A DNA stretch of 64,000 nucleotides from Streptomyces iranensis (lineage in GTDB: Bacteria > Actinomycetota > Actinomycetes > Streptomycetales > Streptomycetaceae). The position numbers were made by a program, and so were the translations under genes. The notes below the pieces were generated by a model. The model did not search any database. It was not told the DNA's origin and saw only the letters and a program-made list of their open reading frames with translations. Shown piece by piece: positions 46,048 through 55,623 of the stretch. The stretch is from NCBI RefSeq assembly GCF_017874715.1, contig NZ_JAGGLR010000030.1, forward strand, positions 62,001 to 126,000, read 5' to 3'. Position 1 is the first letter of the stretch. Each line of letters opens with the position of its first letter.

Positions 46048-46360
46048 GACGTTCTCCGATACGGGCGCGGCGCGGCCGGGTCTTGAGGGAGGGACCGGTA
46101 ACGACTCTTGCACAGGCTGCGACATCCCGTAAGCGGTTTGGCAATACCCGATCCGGTGGTGCTTGCGGCATATGCCGATGGCCTTCCGGGGGCATGTCGG
46201 GCGCGAATCGGCGGAGGGCGCGATTCCGGGTAGGCTGCGGCGCTCGGGAGTCCCTCAGTCTCGCACCGTTCATCAGGCATACGGCGGCAGGACATCGGCA
46301 AGAATGCCGATCGACGGAAATCCCGTTGCCACCGAACCTCCCGCACCGGATGCTGACCTC

Positions 46361-47785
46361 ATGTTCGATCCAGACATAGCGCCCAGCGGCACCCTGCTCG
46401 GCCTCCTGCAGCGAGGCCGCGGCGACGGGACCCTGCACGCCCTCGCCGCGCCGCGGGCCGAGGCGCTCGCGGCACTGCACCACTGTGTGCTGCGCGACCC
46501 CCGCCGTGACTGGCAGGTCGAGAACCGCTCGCTCTATTACGCCAGGCTCTGTCTGGACCTCGACGCCGGGCTCGACGAGATCGAACAGCATCTGTTCCAC
46601 CCCGACGACCTCGTCAACGACGACGAGGAGCGCACCGGCCTCGCCCTCTCCGTCCTCGGCCACCTCGCCGCCTACGGCAGGTCCGACGCGCTGCGGCTGC
46701 TGCGCCGCTACGCCGCGGCCGGCAGCAACTGGGAATGGGCCCTCGACGAGCTGGCCCTGCGCGACGACGACACCGGGCTGCGCGGCCTCGCCCCCGCGAT
46801 CCTCGCCCACTTCCCCCGGACCCCCGACGGCGACGCCGAACTGGCCACCGTGGTGCGCGGCGCCTACGAACCGCGGCCCTGGCGGCTGTGGGCCGACGAT
46901 CCGGACCACGGGCCGCGGGTGCGCGCGGCGGCCGAGCGCGGCGCCTTCGACCGGTGGCAGCGCCAGCTGCGGCCCTCGGGGCCGCGCCCCGGCTGGAGCG
47001 TCCACGACATCCTGCTGTGGGCCCAGCGCGAGCACGATCTGAAGCCGGACGCCCGCCGCCCCGACGCCGCCGCCCGCTGTCTGGCCGCCGTCGCCGGTCC
47101 CGAGGACCGGCCCGAGCTCCTCGCCGCCGCCGCGTCGGCCCCCGACGCCGCCCGCGCCGCGGCGCTGCGGCACCTCGCGGAGATCGGCGACCCCGAGGTG
47201 CTCGACCTGATCGAGGCCGCCGTGACCGAGCCGGACGCCTCGCAGCTGGTCTCCCAGGCGGCCCTCTCCGCCTTCGAACGCATGCGCAGTATCGCCGCCC
47301 TCGACCGGGCCAGGGTCTGGGCCCACCGCCCCGACGCCCTCGGGGACGCGGCGGCCGCGATGCTCTCCTGCCGCGGCGGTCAGTACGACACCCCGCTCGT
47401 GCTCGCCGCACTCCGCCGCACGGTGCGGGCCGAGGGCCCGGATGCCCAGACCCTGTGGACGCTCGTCGACGGCGCCGGGCGCCTGGCGATCTCCTGTGCC
47501 GCGCCCGTCCTGCGCCATATCTACCGGGAGACGGCCTCCTCCCACCTACGCGGCCGCGCCGCCCGCGCGCTGGCCGCCACCGATCCGACCTTCGCGGCGG
47601 GCTTCGCGGTCGAATGCCTCTGGGACTGCGAGGAGAGCACTCGCGAAGTCGCCGCCCGCCACGCCGCCACCGCCGACGCCCGTGTCGTCGAGCAGCTCCG
47701 CCGGCTGGCCGCCGACCCGGCGGAGGAGGCCGAGGTCCAGACGGCGGTCCGCAGCCGCATCGGACCCGAGACCCCGGGCTTCTGA
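46361..47785 (+). CDS. HEAT-repeat protein
   Basis: A 474-residue all-helical protein with HEAT-like repeats, such as ALRHLAEIGDPEVLDLIEAAV and LRGRAARALAATDPTFAAGFAV. It is probably a binding scaffold; no catalytic motif is seen. The start is uncertain. MFDPDIAPSGTLLGLLQRG at 46361 looks like the conserved N terminus. An ATG at 46304 would add 19 residues, but it lies inside an inverted repeat (ATCGGCA-AGAA-TGCCGAT, 46294-46311). That repeat is more likely an operator between this gene and the divergent PP2C-like gene. Confidence 0.75.
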   Translation: MFDPDIAPSGTLLGLLQRGRGDGTLHALAAPRAEALAALHHCVLRDPRRDWQVENRSLYYARLCLDLDAGLDEIEQHLFHPDDLVNDDEERTGLALSVLGHLAAYGRSDALRLLRRYAAAGSNWEWALDELALRDDDTGLRGLAPAILAHFPRTPDGDAELATVVRGAYEPRPWRLWADDPDHGPRVRAAAERGAFDRWQRQLRPSGPRPGWSVHDILLWAQREHDLKPDARRPDAAARCLAAVAGPEDRPELLAAAASAPDAARAAALRHLAEIGDPEVLDLIEAAVTEPDASQLVSQAALSAFERMRSIAALDRARVWAHRPDALGDAAAAMLSCRGGQYDTPLVLAALRRTVRAEGPDAQTLWTLVDGAGRLAISCAAPVLRHIYRETASSHLRGRAARALAATDPTFAAGFAVECLWDCEESTREVAARHAATADARVVEQLRRLAADPAEEAEVQTAVRSRIGPETPGF

Positions 47786-48244
47786 CCCCTCCCCGGCCGC
47801 CCCCGGCGTACGGCCCCGGGGGCAGGCGTCCCAAGACCCGGGGCAGGCGTCCCCCAAGGCGCCGGGCGCAGGCATCTACAAGGCGCCGGGCGCAGGCACC
47901 ATCTACAAGGCGCCGGGCGCAGGCACCTACAAGGCGTCGGGCGCAGGCACCTACAAGGTGTCGGACGCAGGCAACCCCCAAGGCGTCGGGCGCGTCTTTC
48001 CGGGCATGGGTGAGAGGCTCATCACCCTCCGTATCTCCGCTCCACCCCGGACACGGCGTTCGCGGCGAAACATTCACGCCGAGTGATCGACCGCCGATTC
48101 CAGCGGGTTCATACGGGTTCGCGGCGATCCCTCCGGGGCCCTGAACGGGCCCCTCGGGGTGCGAGGGCCAACGCTCATGGGACGTTCCACGGCGCGAAAC
48201 GTTCACGATGCCGGGGCCACCCTTCGTACGCCGACAACACCGGT
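47786..48244. other. 459-base intergenic region with repeats and a hairpin
   Basis: No gene is supported. The first half is the 24-base repeat array (47856-47993). The second half holds the hairpin GGGGCCC-TGAAC-GGGCCCC at 48135-48153 and two copies of a GAAACnTTCACG motif (48066-48077 and 48196-48207), of which the second is 38 bases before the mannosyltransferase ATG. They may be sites for a regulator of that gene. Confidence 0.6.
47856..47993. repeat. 24-bp tandem repeat array
   Basis: Consensus AAGGCGCCGGGCGCAGGCAC plus CTAC, five and a half copies, one with a 3-base insertion. The plus-strand frame would read KAPGAGTY repeatedly. No start or homology supports a gene there. Confidence 0.8.
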
Positions 48245-49411
48245 ATGCGTGTCGCCATCGTGACTGAATCCTTCCCACCCGACATCAACGGCGTCGCTCA
48301 CTGCACGCTGCAGACCGCGGACCACCTCCACCGCCGTGGTCATCACCCCTTGGTCATCGCACCGGCGGGTCCCCCCGGGGGCCCACCGCCCGCCTCGGCC
48401 GGCGGTCCACCCGAGAGCCAAGGGGAGATGGACCGGTCGCATCCGTACCCCGTCGTCCGTATCCCGTCCCTGCCCCTGCCCGGCTATCCGCAGGTGCGGG
48501 TCGCGCTGCCCAGCCGGAAGCTCGCGGCCGCGATCACCTCCCACGGCAGCGATGTCGTCCACCTCGCCAGCCCCTTCGTCCTGGGCGCGCGCGGGATGAC
48601 GGCCGCGCTACGGCTGCGGATACCCGCGGTCGCCGTGTACCAGACCGACCTGGGTTCCTACGCCCGCACCTACCTCGGCGCGGGCGAGAACGCTGCCTGG
48701 CGGCGCATCCGCGCCGTGCACACCGCCGCCGACCGCACCCTCGCCCCCTCCACCGCCGCCGCTCGCGACCTGGACGAGCACGGCGTGCCGCGGATCCGGC
48801 TGTGGCCGCGCGGGGTCGACACCGAGCGCTTCCACTCCTGGCGCCGCGACCCGGAGCTGCGCCGCTCGTTCGCCCCCGGCGGCGAGCTGATCGTCGGATA
48901 CATCGGCCGCCTCGCCCCGGAGAAGAACATCGAGCTGCTCGCGCCGCTGAGCGAGTTCCCCGGTGTCCAGGTGGTCGTGGTCGGGGACGGGCCGAGCGAG
49001 CCCGCGCTGCGGGCGGCCATGCCGAGGGCCCGCTTCCTCGGCCGCCGCACCGGCGACGACCTGGCCCGCGTCTTCGCCTCGCTGGACGTCTTCGCCCATA
49101 CCGGGCCCCAGGAGACCTTCTGCCAGACCGTGCAGGAGGCCCAGGCCAGCGGCGTACCGGTGATCGCGCCCGCGGCGGGCGGCCCGCTGGACCTCATCGA
49201 CCACGGGCGCACCGGACTGCTGGTGCCGCCCGGGGACGCGACCGGGGTGACCGACGCCGTATCGCTGCTCGCGGCCGACGCGAAGCTGCGCGCGGCGCTG
49301 GGCCACGCCGGCCGGGAGGCGGTCGAGGGCCGTACCTGGGAGGCGATCGGCGACCAGCTCATCGACCACTACACCGAGGTCCTGGCGGCCCGCACGGCGG
49401 TCGCGGCATGA
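48245..49411 (+). CDS. GT4 glycosyltransferase, MgtA/PimB-type mannosyltransferase
   Basis: A 388-residue cytosolic-face glycosyltransferase that probably transfers mannose from GDP-mannose to a lipid or glycolipid acceptor. MRVAIVTESFPPDINGVAHCTLQ is the N-terminal domain start (core ESFPPDINGVA). GYIGRLAPEKNIELL is the nucleotide-sugar region, and QETFCQTVQEAQASGVPVIAP is the EX7E motif. Relatives are mycobacterial MgtA (Rv0557) and PimB. A proline-rich insert (about 45-60) is unusual. It is the first gene of a run of overlapping genes. Confidence 0.87.
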   Translation: MRVAIVTESFPPDINGVAHCTLQTADHLHRRGHHPLVIAPAGPPGGPPPASAGGPPESQGEMDRSHPYPVVRIPSLPLPGYPQVRVALPSRKLAAAITSHGSDVVHLASPFVLGARGMTAALRLRIPAVAVYQTDLGSYARTYLGAGENAAWRRIRAVHTAADRTLAPSTAAARDLDEHGVPRIRLWPRGVDTERFHSWRRDPELRRSFAPGGELIVGYIGRLAPEKNIELLAPLSEFPGVQVVVVGDGPSEPALRAAMPRARFLGRRTGDDLARVFASLDVFAHTGPQETFCQTVQEAQASGVPVIAPAAGGPLDLIDHGRTGLLVPPGDATGVTDAVSLLAADAKLRAALGHAGREAVEGRTWEAIGDQLIDHYTEVLAARTAVAA

Positions 49412-49506
49412 GCGCCGCACGCGCGGCCGCCGGGCCGCGGTGGATGGCGACACCCGCGCCTCCGCGCCGCGCGGGCGGAGAAGCGAATGAAGGCGGCGCC
49501 GCATGA
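49408..49506 (+). other. Micro-ORF linking two glycosyltransferase genes
   Basis: A 32-codon frame starting at an ATG that overlaps the previous stop (ATGA), and stopping at a TGA that overlaps another ATG at 49503 (again ATGA). Both ATGs are followed by the same AGCGCCG. The product, MSAARAAAGPRWMATPAPPR and 12 more residues, has no recognisable fold. It may carry ribosomes across, or be a duplication scar. Confidence 0.4.
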
Positions 49507-49529
49507 GCGCCGTGGGAGGAGAGCAGAGC

Positions 49530-50744
49530 ATGAGCGACGGCAAAGGGCTGCGCATCGTCCGGCTGGCCAACTTCGTCACCCCCGCCTCCGGCGGCCTCCG
49601 CACCGCACTGCGCGAGCTCGGGGCCGGATACCAGGCGGCCGGGCACGAGGCCGTCCTGGTGGTGCCGGGCGAGCGGGTCTCGGACGAGCACACCCGGCAG
49701 GGGCGGGTGATCACGTTGCCCGGACCGACCGTCCCCGGCACCGGTGGCTACCGCGTCCTGACCGACCGGCGGCGGCTGGCCCGGCTGCTCGACGGCCTCG
49801 CACCGGACCGGCTCGAGGTGTCGGACCGCACCTCCCTCCGCTGGACGGGGGAGTGGGCGCGGCGCGCCCGCGTACCGGCCGTGATGGTCTCCCATGAGAG
49901 CGCGGACGCCGTGCTGCGCACCTGGGGGGTGCCGGACGCGTTCGCCGAGGGAGCCGCGGACCGGCTCAACCTCCGTACCGCGCGGGCGTACTCGCGGATC
50001 GTCTGCACCACCGAATGGGCGGCGCGCGAGTTCGTACGGATCGGCGCGCGGAATGTCGTACGCGCCCCGCTGGGCGTGGATCTCGGCCACTTCCACCCCT
50101 CCCACCACGACCCGGCGCTGCGGGACCACCACCGCGGTGCGGCGGCCGTGCTCATCGCCATGTGCTCGCGGCTCTCGCCCGAGAAGCGGCCGGGCCGGGC
50201 GCTCGACGCGCTCGCCGAGCTGCGGCGGCGCGGCGTCTCCGCGGCGCTCGTGGTCGCCGGGGACGGGCCGCTCCGGCCGCGCCTGGAGGCCCGCGCCCGC
50301 GCCGAGGGGCTTCCGGCCGTCTTCCTCGGCCATATGGCGGAGCGGGCGGGGCTCGCCGCCATCCAGGCGAGCGCCGATGTGGTGCTGGCGCCGGGTCCGG
50401 CGGAGACCTTCGGCCTCGCGGCGCTGGAGGCGCTGGCCTGCGGTTCGCCCGTCGTCGTCAGCGCGCTCTCCGCGCTGCCGGACATCGTCGGCGCGGCGGG
50501 CGAGACCGCGGCCGACAACGGAACGGCCTTCGCGGACGCCGTCGAGCGCGTCCTCGGCCGCTCGGAGCCGCTGCGCCGGGCGGCGGCGCGGGCGCGGGCC
50601 GAGCGCTACGGCTGGCCCGCCGCGGTCGCCTCCTTCCTGGCCGCCCATGACGCGTCCACCGAGGGCGTCCGGTGCGCCGACGGCGGTCGGCTCCCGGCCG
50701 CTCCGGCGGTCTCCGCGCCCCGGGCCGTCGGCGGTGTGCGGTGA
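49530..50744 (+). CDS. GT4-family glycosyltransferase
   Basis: A 404-residue two-domain glycosyltransferase. LRIVRLANFVTPASGGLRTAL is the N-terminal domain start (core NFVTPASGGLRT), IAMCSRLSPEKRPGRALDAL the nucleotide-sugar motif, and APGPAETFGLAALEALACGSP the EX7E motif. The donor and acceptor are unknown. It could act after the preceding mannosyltransferase on the same glycolipid. The ATG at 49530 has GGAGGA nine bases upstream, but an in-frame ATG at 49503 overlaps the micro-ORF stop and could also be used. The stop overlaps the next start. Confidence 0.83.
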   Translation: MSDGKGLRIVRLANFVTPASGGLRTALRELGAGYQAAGHEAVLVVPGERVSDEHTRQGRVITLPGPTVPGTGGYRVLTDRRRLARLLDGLAPDRLEVSDRTSLRWTGEWARRARVPAVMVSHESADAVLRTWGVPDAFAEGAADRLNLRTARAYSRIVCTTEWAAREFVRIGARNVVRAPLGVDLGHFHPSHHDPALRDHHRGAAAVLIAMCSRLSPEKRPGRALDALAELRRRGVSAALVVAGDGPLRPRLEARARAEGLPAVFLGHMAERAGLAAIQASADVVLAPGPAETFGLAALEALACGSPVVVSALSALPDIVGAAGETAADNGTAFADAVERVLGRSEPLRRAAARARAERYGWPAAVASFLAAHDASTEGVRCADGGRLPAAPAVSAPRAVGGVR

Positions 50745-51982
50745 GCGCACCCGGCGCTCACACGGGGGACCGGGCTGGTACGGAACCGTCTCGTAAGGAG
50801 GCCGTCCTTACGGAGGCCGTACCTACGGAGGCGGCCCTTACGGAGACCGTCCCTACGGAGGCCGTCCCTACGGAGGCCGTCCTTACGGAGGTCGTCCTCG
50901 CGGAGGCCGTCCTTACGGAGACGGGGTATGCGGGGCAGGACGCGGCCAGTGCACCGCACCGGGCGGGCCGGACGCCGGGCGCGACGCCGGGCACGACACC
51001 CGGCGACGGGGAGACCACGGGCGCGGGCGCGGGCGAGGGTGCGGAGCCGCGCAGGCTGCGGTTCGCCGCCCTCGGCGACTCGCTCACCGAGGGGCTCGGC
51101 GACCCGGCGCCCGGCGGCGGATGGCGTGGCTGGGCCGCGCTGCTGGCGGCGGCGGCCGGGCCGCACCCCGATGAGCCCGTGGAGTTCGTCAATCTGTCCC
51201 GCAGCGGGGCGCTGGCCGCCGATGTCGCCGACGAACAGCTGCCCGCCGCCCGCCGCACCCGCCCGCATCTGGTGTCGGTCGTGGTCGGCGGGAACGACAC
51301 GCTGCGCGACTCGTTCGACATCCACCGGGTCGCCGAGGCCCTCGACCGCACGATCGGCGCGCTGCGCGCCGAGGGTGCCGTGGTGCTCACCGCCTGCCTG
51401 CCCGACCCCGGGCGGATGCTGGGGCTGCCGTCCGCGCTAGCGCGCCCGCTGGGGCGCCGCATGCGCGCGGTGAACACCGTGGTGCACGCGCTGTCCCAGC
51501 GTCACGAGGCGGTCCATGTGGAGCTGAGCGACCACACCTGGGTAGCCGATCGGCGGGCCTGGAGCGTGGACCGGCTGCATCCGAGCGAGCTCGGGCACCG
51601 GCTGCTGGCCAGGGAGTTCCACAGCGCCCTGCGCGCCCGGTCCATCGCGACCGGCGCCCCGCCCTCCCTGGAGCTCGACGGGCCCGCACCCTCGCGCGCC
51701 GCCTCCGCGTGGTGGATGGCGACCCGCGGCACCCGCTGGATCGCGGACCGCTGCACCGACCTCCTGCCCGGTCTGGTCGCGCTGGCGGCCCTGGAATGGC
51801 GCCACCACCTCAAGGGCACCGGACATCTGCTCGAGGACCGGGACCGGCGGGCGACGCTCGCCGCGCTCACCGTGGTGACCCGCGGCCCGGCCCCCGCCCA
51901 CCTTCCTCACCCGCTTCCTCACCCGCCCGCCGATCCGCTCATCGCCGACACACCGCCGTCCGCTGCGACAATGGCGGGGTGA
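50741..51982 (+). CDS. SGNH/GDSL hydrolase with N-terminal pentapeptide repeat tract
   Basis: A 413-residue protein started by a GTG overlapping the upstream stop (GTGA). Residues 18-63 are a low-complexity run of TEAVP/TEAVL pentapeptides encoded by the 15-base repeats at 50795. The SGNH fold follows: block I AALGDSLTEGLGD with the nucleophilic Ser, block II NLSRSGALAADV, block III VVGGNDTLRD, and block V VDRLHPSELGH with the catalytic Asp and His. It is a lipase/esterase of unknown substrate. There is no signal peptide, so it is cytosolic, or the repeat tract replaces a lost leader. It could remove acyl groups from the glycolipid made upstream. Confidence 0.85.
   Translation: MSAPGAHTGDRAGTEPSRKEAVLTEAVPTEAALTETVPTEAVPTEAVLTEVVLAEAVLTETGYAGQDAASAPHRAGRTPGATPGTTPGDGETTGAGAGEGAEPRRLRFAALGDSLTEGLGDPAPGGGWRGWAALLAAAAGPHPDEPVEFVNLSRSGALAADVADEQLPAARRTRPHLVSVVVGGNDTLRDSFDIHRVAEALDRTIGALRAEGAVVLTACLPDPGRMLGLPSALARPLGRRMRAVNTVVHALSQRHEAVHVELSDHTWVADRRAWSVDRLHPSELGHRLLAREFHSALRARSIATGAPPSLELDGPAPSRAASAWWMATRGTRWIADRCTDLLPGLVALAALEWRHHLKGTGHLLEDRDRRATLAALTVVTRGPAPAHLPHPLPHPPADPLIADTPPSAATMAG
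50795..50924. repeat. 15-bp coding minisatellite
   Basis: More than eight tandem copies of a unit like ACGGAGGCCGTCCTT at exact 15-base steps within the SGNH hydrolase gene. Because 15 is a multiple of three, copy number can change without loss of frame. Confidence 0.85.
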
Positions 51983-54900
51983 CGGGTCGCTGGGAATTCT
52001 GGATCGACCGGGGCGGAACCTTCACGGACGTCGTGGGCAGGCGTCCGGACGGCCGCCTGGTCACCCGCAAGCTGCTGTCCCACCACCCCGAGCGCTATAC
52101 GGACGCGGCCGTCGCCGGGATCCGGCAGACGCTGGGGCTCGGCCCCGGCGATCCGGTCCCGGCCGACCGGATCGCCGTCGTCAAGATGGGCACCACGGTC
52201 GCCACCAACGCCCTCCTGGAGCGCAAGGGTGAGCCCACCGTCCTCGTCGTCACCGAAGGGTTCCGGGACGCGCTCCGCATCGCGTACCAGAACCGCCCCC
52301 GCCTCTTCGACCGCCGGATCCTGCTGCCCGAGGCGCTGTACGACCGGGTGTTGGAGATCCCCGAGCGGGTGGACGCCCATGGCGAGGTCGTCCGCCCCCT
52401 GGACCTCGACGCCGCCGCCGAGGCGCTGCGCACCGCCCACCGCGACGGCTTCCGCAGCGCCGCCGTCGTCCTGCTGCACGGCTATCGGCACGCCGCACAC
52501 GAACAGGCGGTCGCCGCGGTGGCGCGCGACCTCGGCTTCGCCCAGGTGAGCTGCTCCCACGAGGTCAGCCCGCTGATGAAACTGGTGTCCCGCGGCGACA
52601 CCACCGTGGTCGACGCGTATCTGTCGCCCATCCTGCGCCGCTATGTGGAGGACGTGGCCGCCGAACTGCGCGGTATCCGGCTGATGTTCATGCAGTCCAA
52701 CGGAGGGCTGCGGGAGGCCGCGCACTTCCGGGGCAAGGACGCGGTGCTGTCCGGGCCCGCGGGTGGTGTGGTGGGCATGGCACGCTCCTCCGGTGAGGCC
52801 GGACACGACCGCGTCATCGGCTTCGACATGGGCGGCACCTCGACCGATGTCTCCCACTACGCGGGCGAGTTCGAGCGGATCTTCGGTACCGAGGTCGCCG
52901 GGGTGCGGATGCGTGCCCCGATGATGAACATCCACACCGTGGCGGCGGGCGGCGGTTCGGTGCTCCACTTCGACGGCCGGCGCTACCGCGTGGGGCCGGA
53001 CTCGGCCGGGGCCGTCCCCGGCCCCGCCTGCTACCGGCGCGGCGGCCCGCTGACCGTGACCGACGCCAATGTGATGCTCGGCCGGATCCAGCCGGACCAC
53101 TTCCCGGCAGTCTTCGGCCCGCACGCCGACCAGCCAATGGACGCGGCGACGGTCCGGGAGCGCTTCGCCGCGCTCGCCGAGGAGATCGCGGAGGCGACCG
53201 GCGACCGGCGCGGACCGGAGGAGGTCGCGGCGGGCTTCTTGGACATCGCGGTGCTCAACATGGCCAACGCGGTCAAGAGGATCTCCGTGCAGCGCGGCCG
53301 TGATGTCACCCGTTACGCGCTCACCAGCTTCGGCGGCGCGGGCGGCCAGCACGCCTGCGCGGTCGCCGACGCGCTCGGCATCGGCACGGTGATCGTGCCG
53401 CCGCTCGCGGGGGTGCTCTCCGCGTACGGCATCGGGGTGGCCGACGCCACCGCCATGCGTGAGCAGGCCGTCGAGGCGGAGCTGGGCGAGGAGGCGCTGC
53501 CGCGGGTGCGCGAGCTGTGCGCGCGGCTGGCCGATCAGACCCGTGGCGAACTCCTCGCGGACGGGGTCCCGGAGGACACCCTGGACACCGTCGCCCGGGT
53601 CCATCTGCGGTACGCGGGCACCGACTCCAGCATCCCCGTCCCGCTCGGCTCCGCCCCCGCGATGACCGAGGACTTCGTCCGGGCGCACCGCAGCCGCTAC
53701 GCCTTCACCATGGACAAGCCGCTGGTCGTCGAGGCGGTGTCGGTCGAGGCGGTCGGCGCGTCCGGGCCCACCGGCGGCCATGCCGTGGAACGGCCGCCCA
53801 GGGAGGGCGAGCTGGCGCCCGTGACGACCGTAAGGATGTTCTCGGACGGGCGCTGGCAGCGGACAGCGCTCTACGAACGTGACCGTATGCGCCCGGCGGA
53901 CCGGGTGACCGGGCCCGCGATCGTCGCCGAGGAGGACGCCACCACCGTGGTCGACCCGGGCTGGCAGGCCACCATGGGCGAGCGCGGCCATCTGCTGCTC
54001 ACCCGGGTCCGGCCGCGGCCGAGCACCACCGCGGTCGGCACCGAGGTGGACCCCGTGATGCTGGAGGTCTTCAACAGCCTCTTCATGGCCATCGCCGAAC
54101 AGATGGGCGTCCGCCTGGAGCACACCGCCCACTCCGTCAACATCAAGGAGCGGCTCGACTTCTCCTGCGCCCTCTTCGACGCCGAGGGCAACCTCATCGC
54201 CAACGCCCCGCACATCCCGGTGCACCTGGGCTCCATGGGCGAGTCCATCAAGGAGGTGCTGCGGCGCAACGGGGGCGCGATGCGGCCCGGCGATGTGTAC
54301 GCGATCAACGACCCGTACCACGGAGGCACCCATCTGCCGGACGTCACCGTGGTCAGCCCGGTCTTCGACGAGCCGGGGGACCGACTGCTCTTCCTCGTCG
54401 CCTCGCGCGGCCACCACGCCGAGATCGGCGGCATCACCCCCGGCTCCATGCCCGCCTTCAGCCGCACCATCCAGGAGGAGGGCGTCCTCTTCGACAACTG
54501 GCTGCTGGTGCGGGACGGGGCGTTGCGCGAGCGGGAGACCCGCGAGCTGCTGACCGGCGGGCCGTATCCGTCCCGCGCCCCGGACGCCAACCTCGCCGAT
54601 CTGCGTGCCCAGATCGCCGCCAACGAGAAGGGCGTCCAAGAACTCCGCCGAATGATCGGGCAGTTCGGCCTCGACGTCGTGCACGCCTATATGGGCCACG
54701 TCCAGGACAACGCCGAGGAGTCGGTGCGCCGTATCGTCGCCGGGCTGCGCGACGGCTCGTACCGCTACGAGACCGACGGCGGGGCGGTCATCCGCGTCGG
54801 CCTTACGGTGGACCGCGACGCGCGCGGCGCCGTCCTGGACTTCACCGGCACCTCGCCCCAGCGGCCGGGCAACGACAACGCGCCCAGCTCGGTGGTGATG

Positions 54901-55623
54901 GCGGCCGTGCTCTATGTCTTCCGCACGCTGGTGGCCGAGGACATCCCGCTCAACAGCGGCTGCCTGAAGCCCCTGGAGGTCCGCATCCCCGAGGGCTCCA
55001 TGCTGGCGCCCGTCTTCCCGGCCGCCACGGTCGCCGGGAACGTCGAAACCTCCCAGGCCGTCACGGGCGCCCTGTACGCGGCCCTGGGCGTCCAGGCCGA
55101 GGGCTCCGGCACGATGAACAATGTCACCTTCGGCAATGACCGCGTCCAGTACTACGAGACGGTCGCGAGCGGCTCCGGAGCGGGGGACGGCTTCGACGGC
55201 GCCGACGCGGTACAGACCCATATGACCAACTCCCGGCTGACCGACCCCGAGGTGCTGGAGTGGCGGTATCCGGTGCGGGTGGAGAGCTTCGCGATCCGCC
55301 GGGGCGGCGGCGGCCGCGGCCGTTGGCGCGGCGGCCACGGCGTCACCCGCCGCATCCGCTTCCTGGAGCCGATGACCGTCGCCCTCCTCACCGGCCACCG
55401 CCGGGTGGCCCCGTACGGCATGGCCGGTGGTGAACCGGGAGCGCTGGGCGCGAACCTGATCGAGCGCGCGGACGGTTCGGTGGACCGCCTGGACGGCCGT
55501 GACGCGGTGGACGTCGGGGTGGGGGACGTCCTGGTCGTCCACACCCCGGGCGGCGGCGGTTACGGCCCGCCGGAGGAGGCCGGGGACGGATTGTCGGTGG
55601 CGGATGCCAGATTGGACGCATGA
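51979..55623 (+). CDS. oplA: ATP-dependent 5-oxoprolinase, single-chain (HyuA-HyuB fused)
   Basis: Hydrolyses 5-oxo-L-proline to glutamate with ATP. The 1214-residue chain joins a hydantoinase-A half (about 1-690) and a hydantoinase-B half, as in eukaryotic OPLAH. FWIDRGGTFTDVVGR is the N-terminal ATP-binding motif and GFDMGGTSTDVSHY the second. VNIKERLDFSCALFDAEGN and NAPHIPVHLGSMGESIKE in the B half are characteristic of 5-oxoprolinases rather than hydantoinases. The GTG overlaps the SGNH stop (GTGA), and the stop overlaps the ankyrin gene start (ATGA). A second, unrelated 5-oxoprolinase (PxpABC) lies 1.7 kb downstream. Confidence 0.9.
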   Translation: MTGRWEFWIDRGGTFTDVVGRRPDGRLVTRKLLSHHPERYTDAAVAGIRQTLGLGPGDPVPADRIAVVKMGTTVATNALLERKGEPTVLVVTEGFRDALRIAYQNRPRLFDRRILLPEALYDRVLEIPERVDAHGEVVRPLDLDAAAEALRTAHRDGFRSAAVVLLHGYRHAAHEQAVAAVARDLGFAQVSCSHEVSPLMKLVSRGDTTVVDAYLSPILRRYVEDVAAELRGIRLMFMQSNGGLREAAHFRGKDAVLSGPAGGVVGMARSSGEAGHDRVIGFDMGGTSTDVSHYAGEFERIFGTEVAGVRMRAPMMNIHTVAAGGGSVLHFDGRRYRVGPDSAGAVPGPACYRRGGPLTVTDANVMLGRIQPDHFPAVFGPHADQPMDAATVRERFAALAEEIAEATGDRRGPEEVAAGFLDIAVLNMANAVKRISVQRGRDVTRYALTSFGGAGGQHACAVADALGIGTVIVPPLAGVLSAYGIGVADATAMREQAVEAELGEEALPRVRELCARLADQTRGELLADGVPEDTLDTVARVHLRYAGTDSSIPVPLGSAPAMTEDFVRAHRSRYAFTMDKPLVVEAVSVEAVGASGPTGGHAVERPPREGELAPVTTVRMFSDGRWQRTALYERDRMRPADRVTGPAIVAEEDATTVVDPGWQATMGERGHLLLTRVRPRPSTTAVGTEVDPVMLEVFNSLFMAIAEQMGVRLEHTAHSVNIKERLDFSCALFDAEGNLIANAPHIPVHLGSMGESIKEVLRRNGGAMRPGDVYAINDPYHGGTHLPDVTVVSPVFDEPGDRLLFLVASRGHHAEIGGITPGSMPAFSRTIQEEGVLFDNWLLVRDGALRERETRELLTGGPYPSRAPDANLADLRAQIAANEKGVQELRRMIGQFGLDVVHAYMGHVQDNAEESVRRIVAGLRDGSYRYETDGGAVIRVGLTVDRDARGAVLDFTGTSPQRPGNDNAPSSVVMAAVLYVFRTLVAEDIPLNSGCLKPLEVRIPEGSMLAPVFPAATVAGNVETSQAVTGALYAALGVQAEGSGTMNNVTFGNDRVQYYETVASGSGAGDGFDGADAVQTHMTNSRLTDPEVLEWRYPVRVESFAIRRGGGGRGRWRGGHGVTRRIRFLEPMTVALLTGHRRVAPYGMAGGEPGALGANLIERADGSVDRLDGRDAVDVGVGDVLVVHTPGGGGYGPPEEAGDGLSVADARLDA

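Noticed and set aside
47856..47993. Possible CRISPR array
   Set aside because: The repeats are directly adjacent with no unique spacers, the unit is 24 bases, and no cas gene is near.
51919..55542. A 1207-codon minus-strand frame opposite the 5-oxoprolinase gene
   Set aside because: The plus strand encodes a full-length oxoprolinase with all motifs. The antisense product is His/Arg/Gln-rich with no fold.
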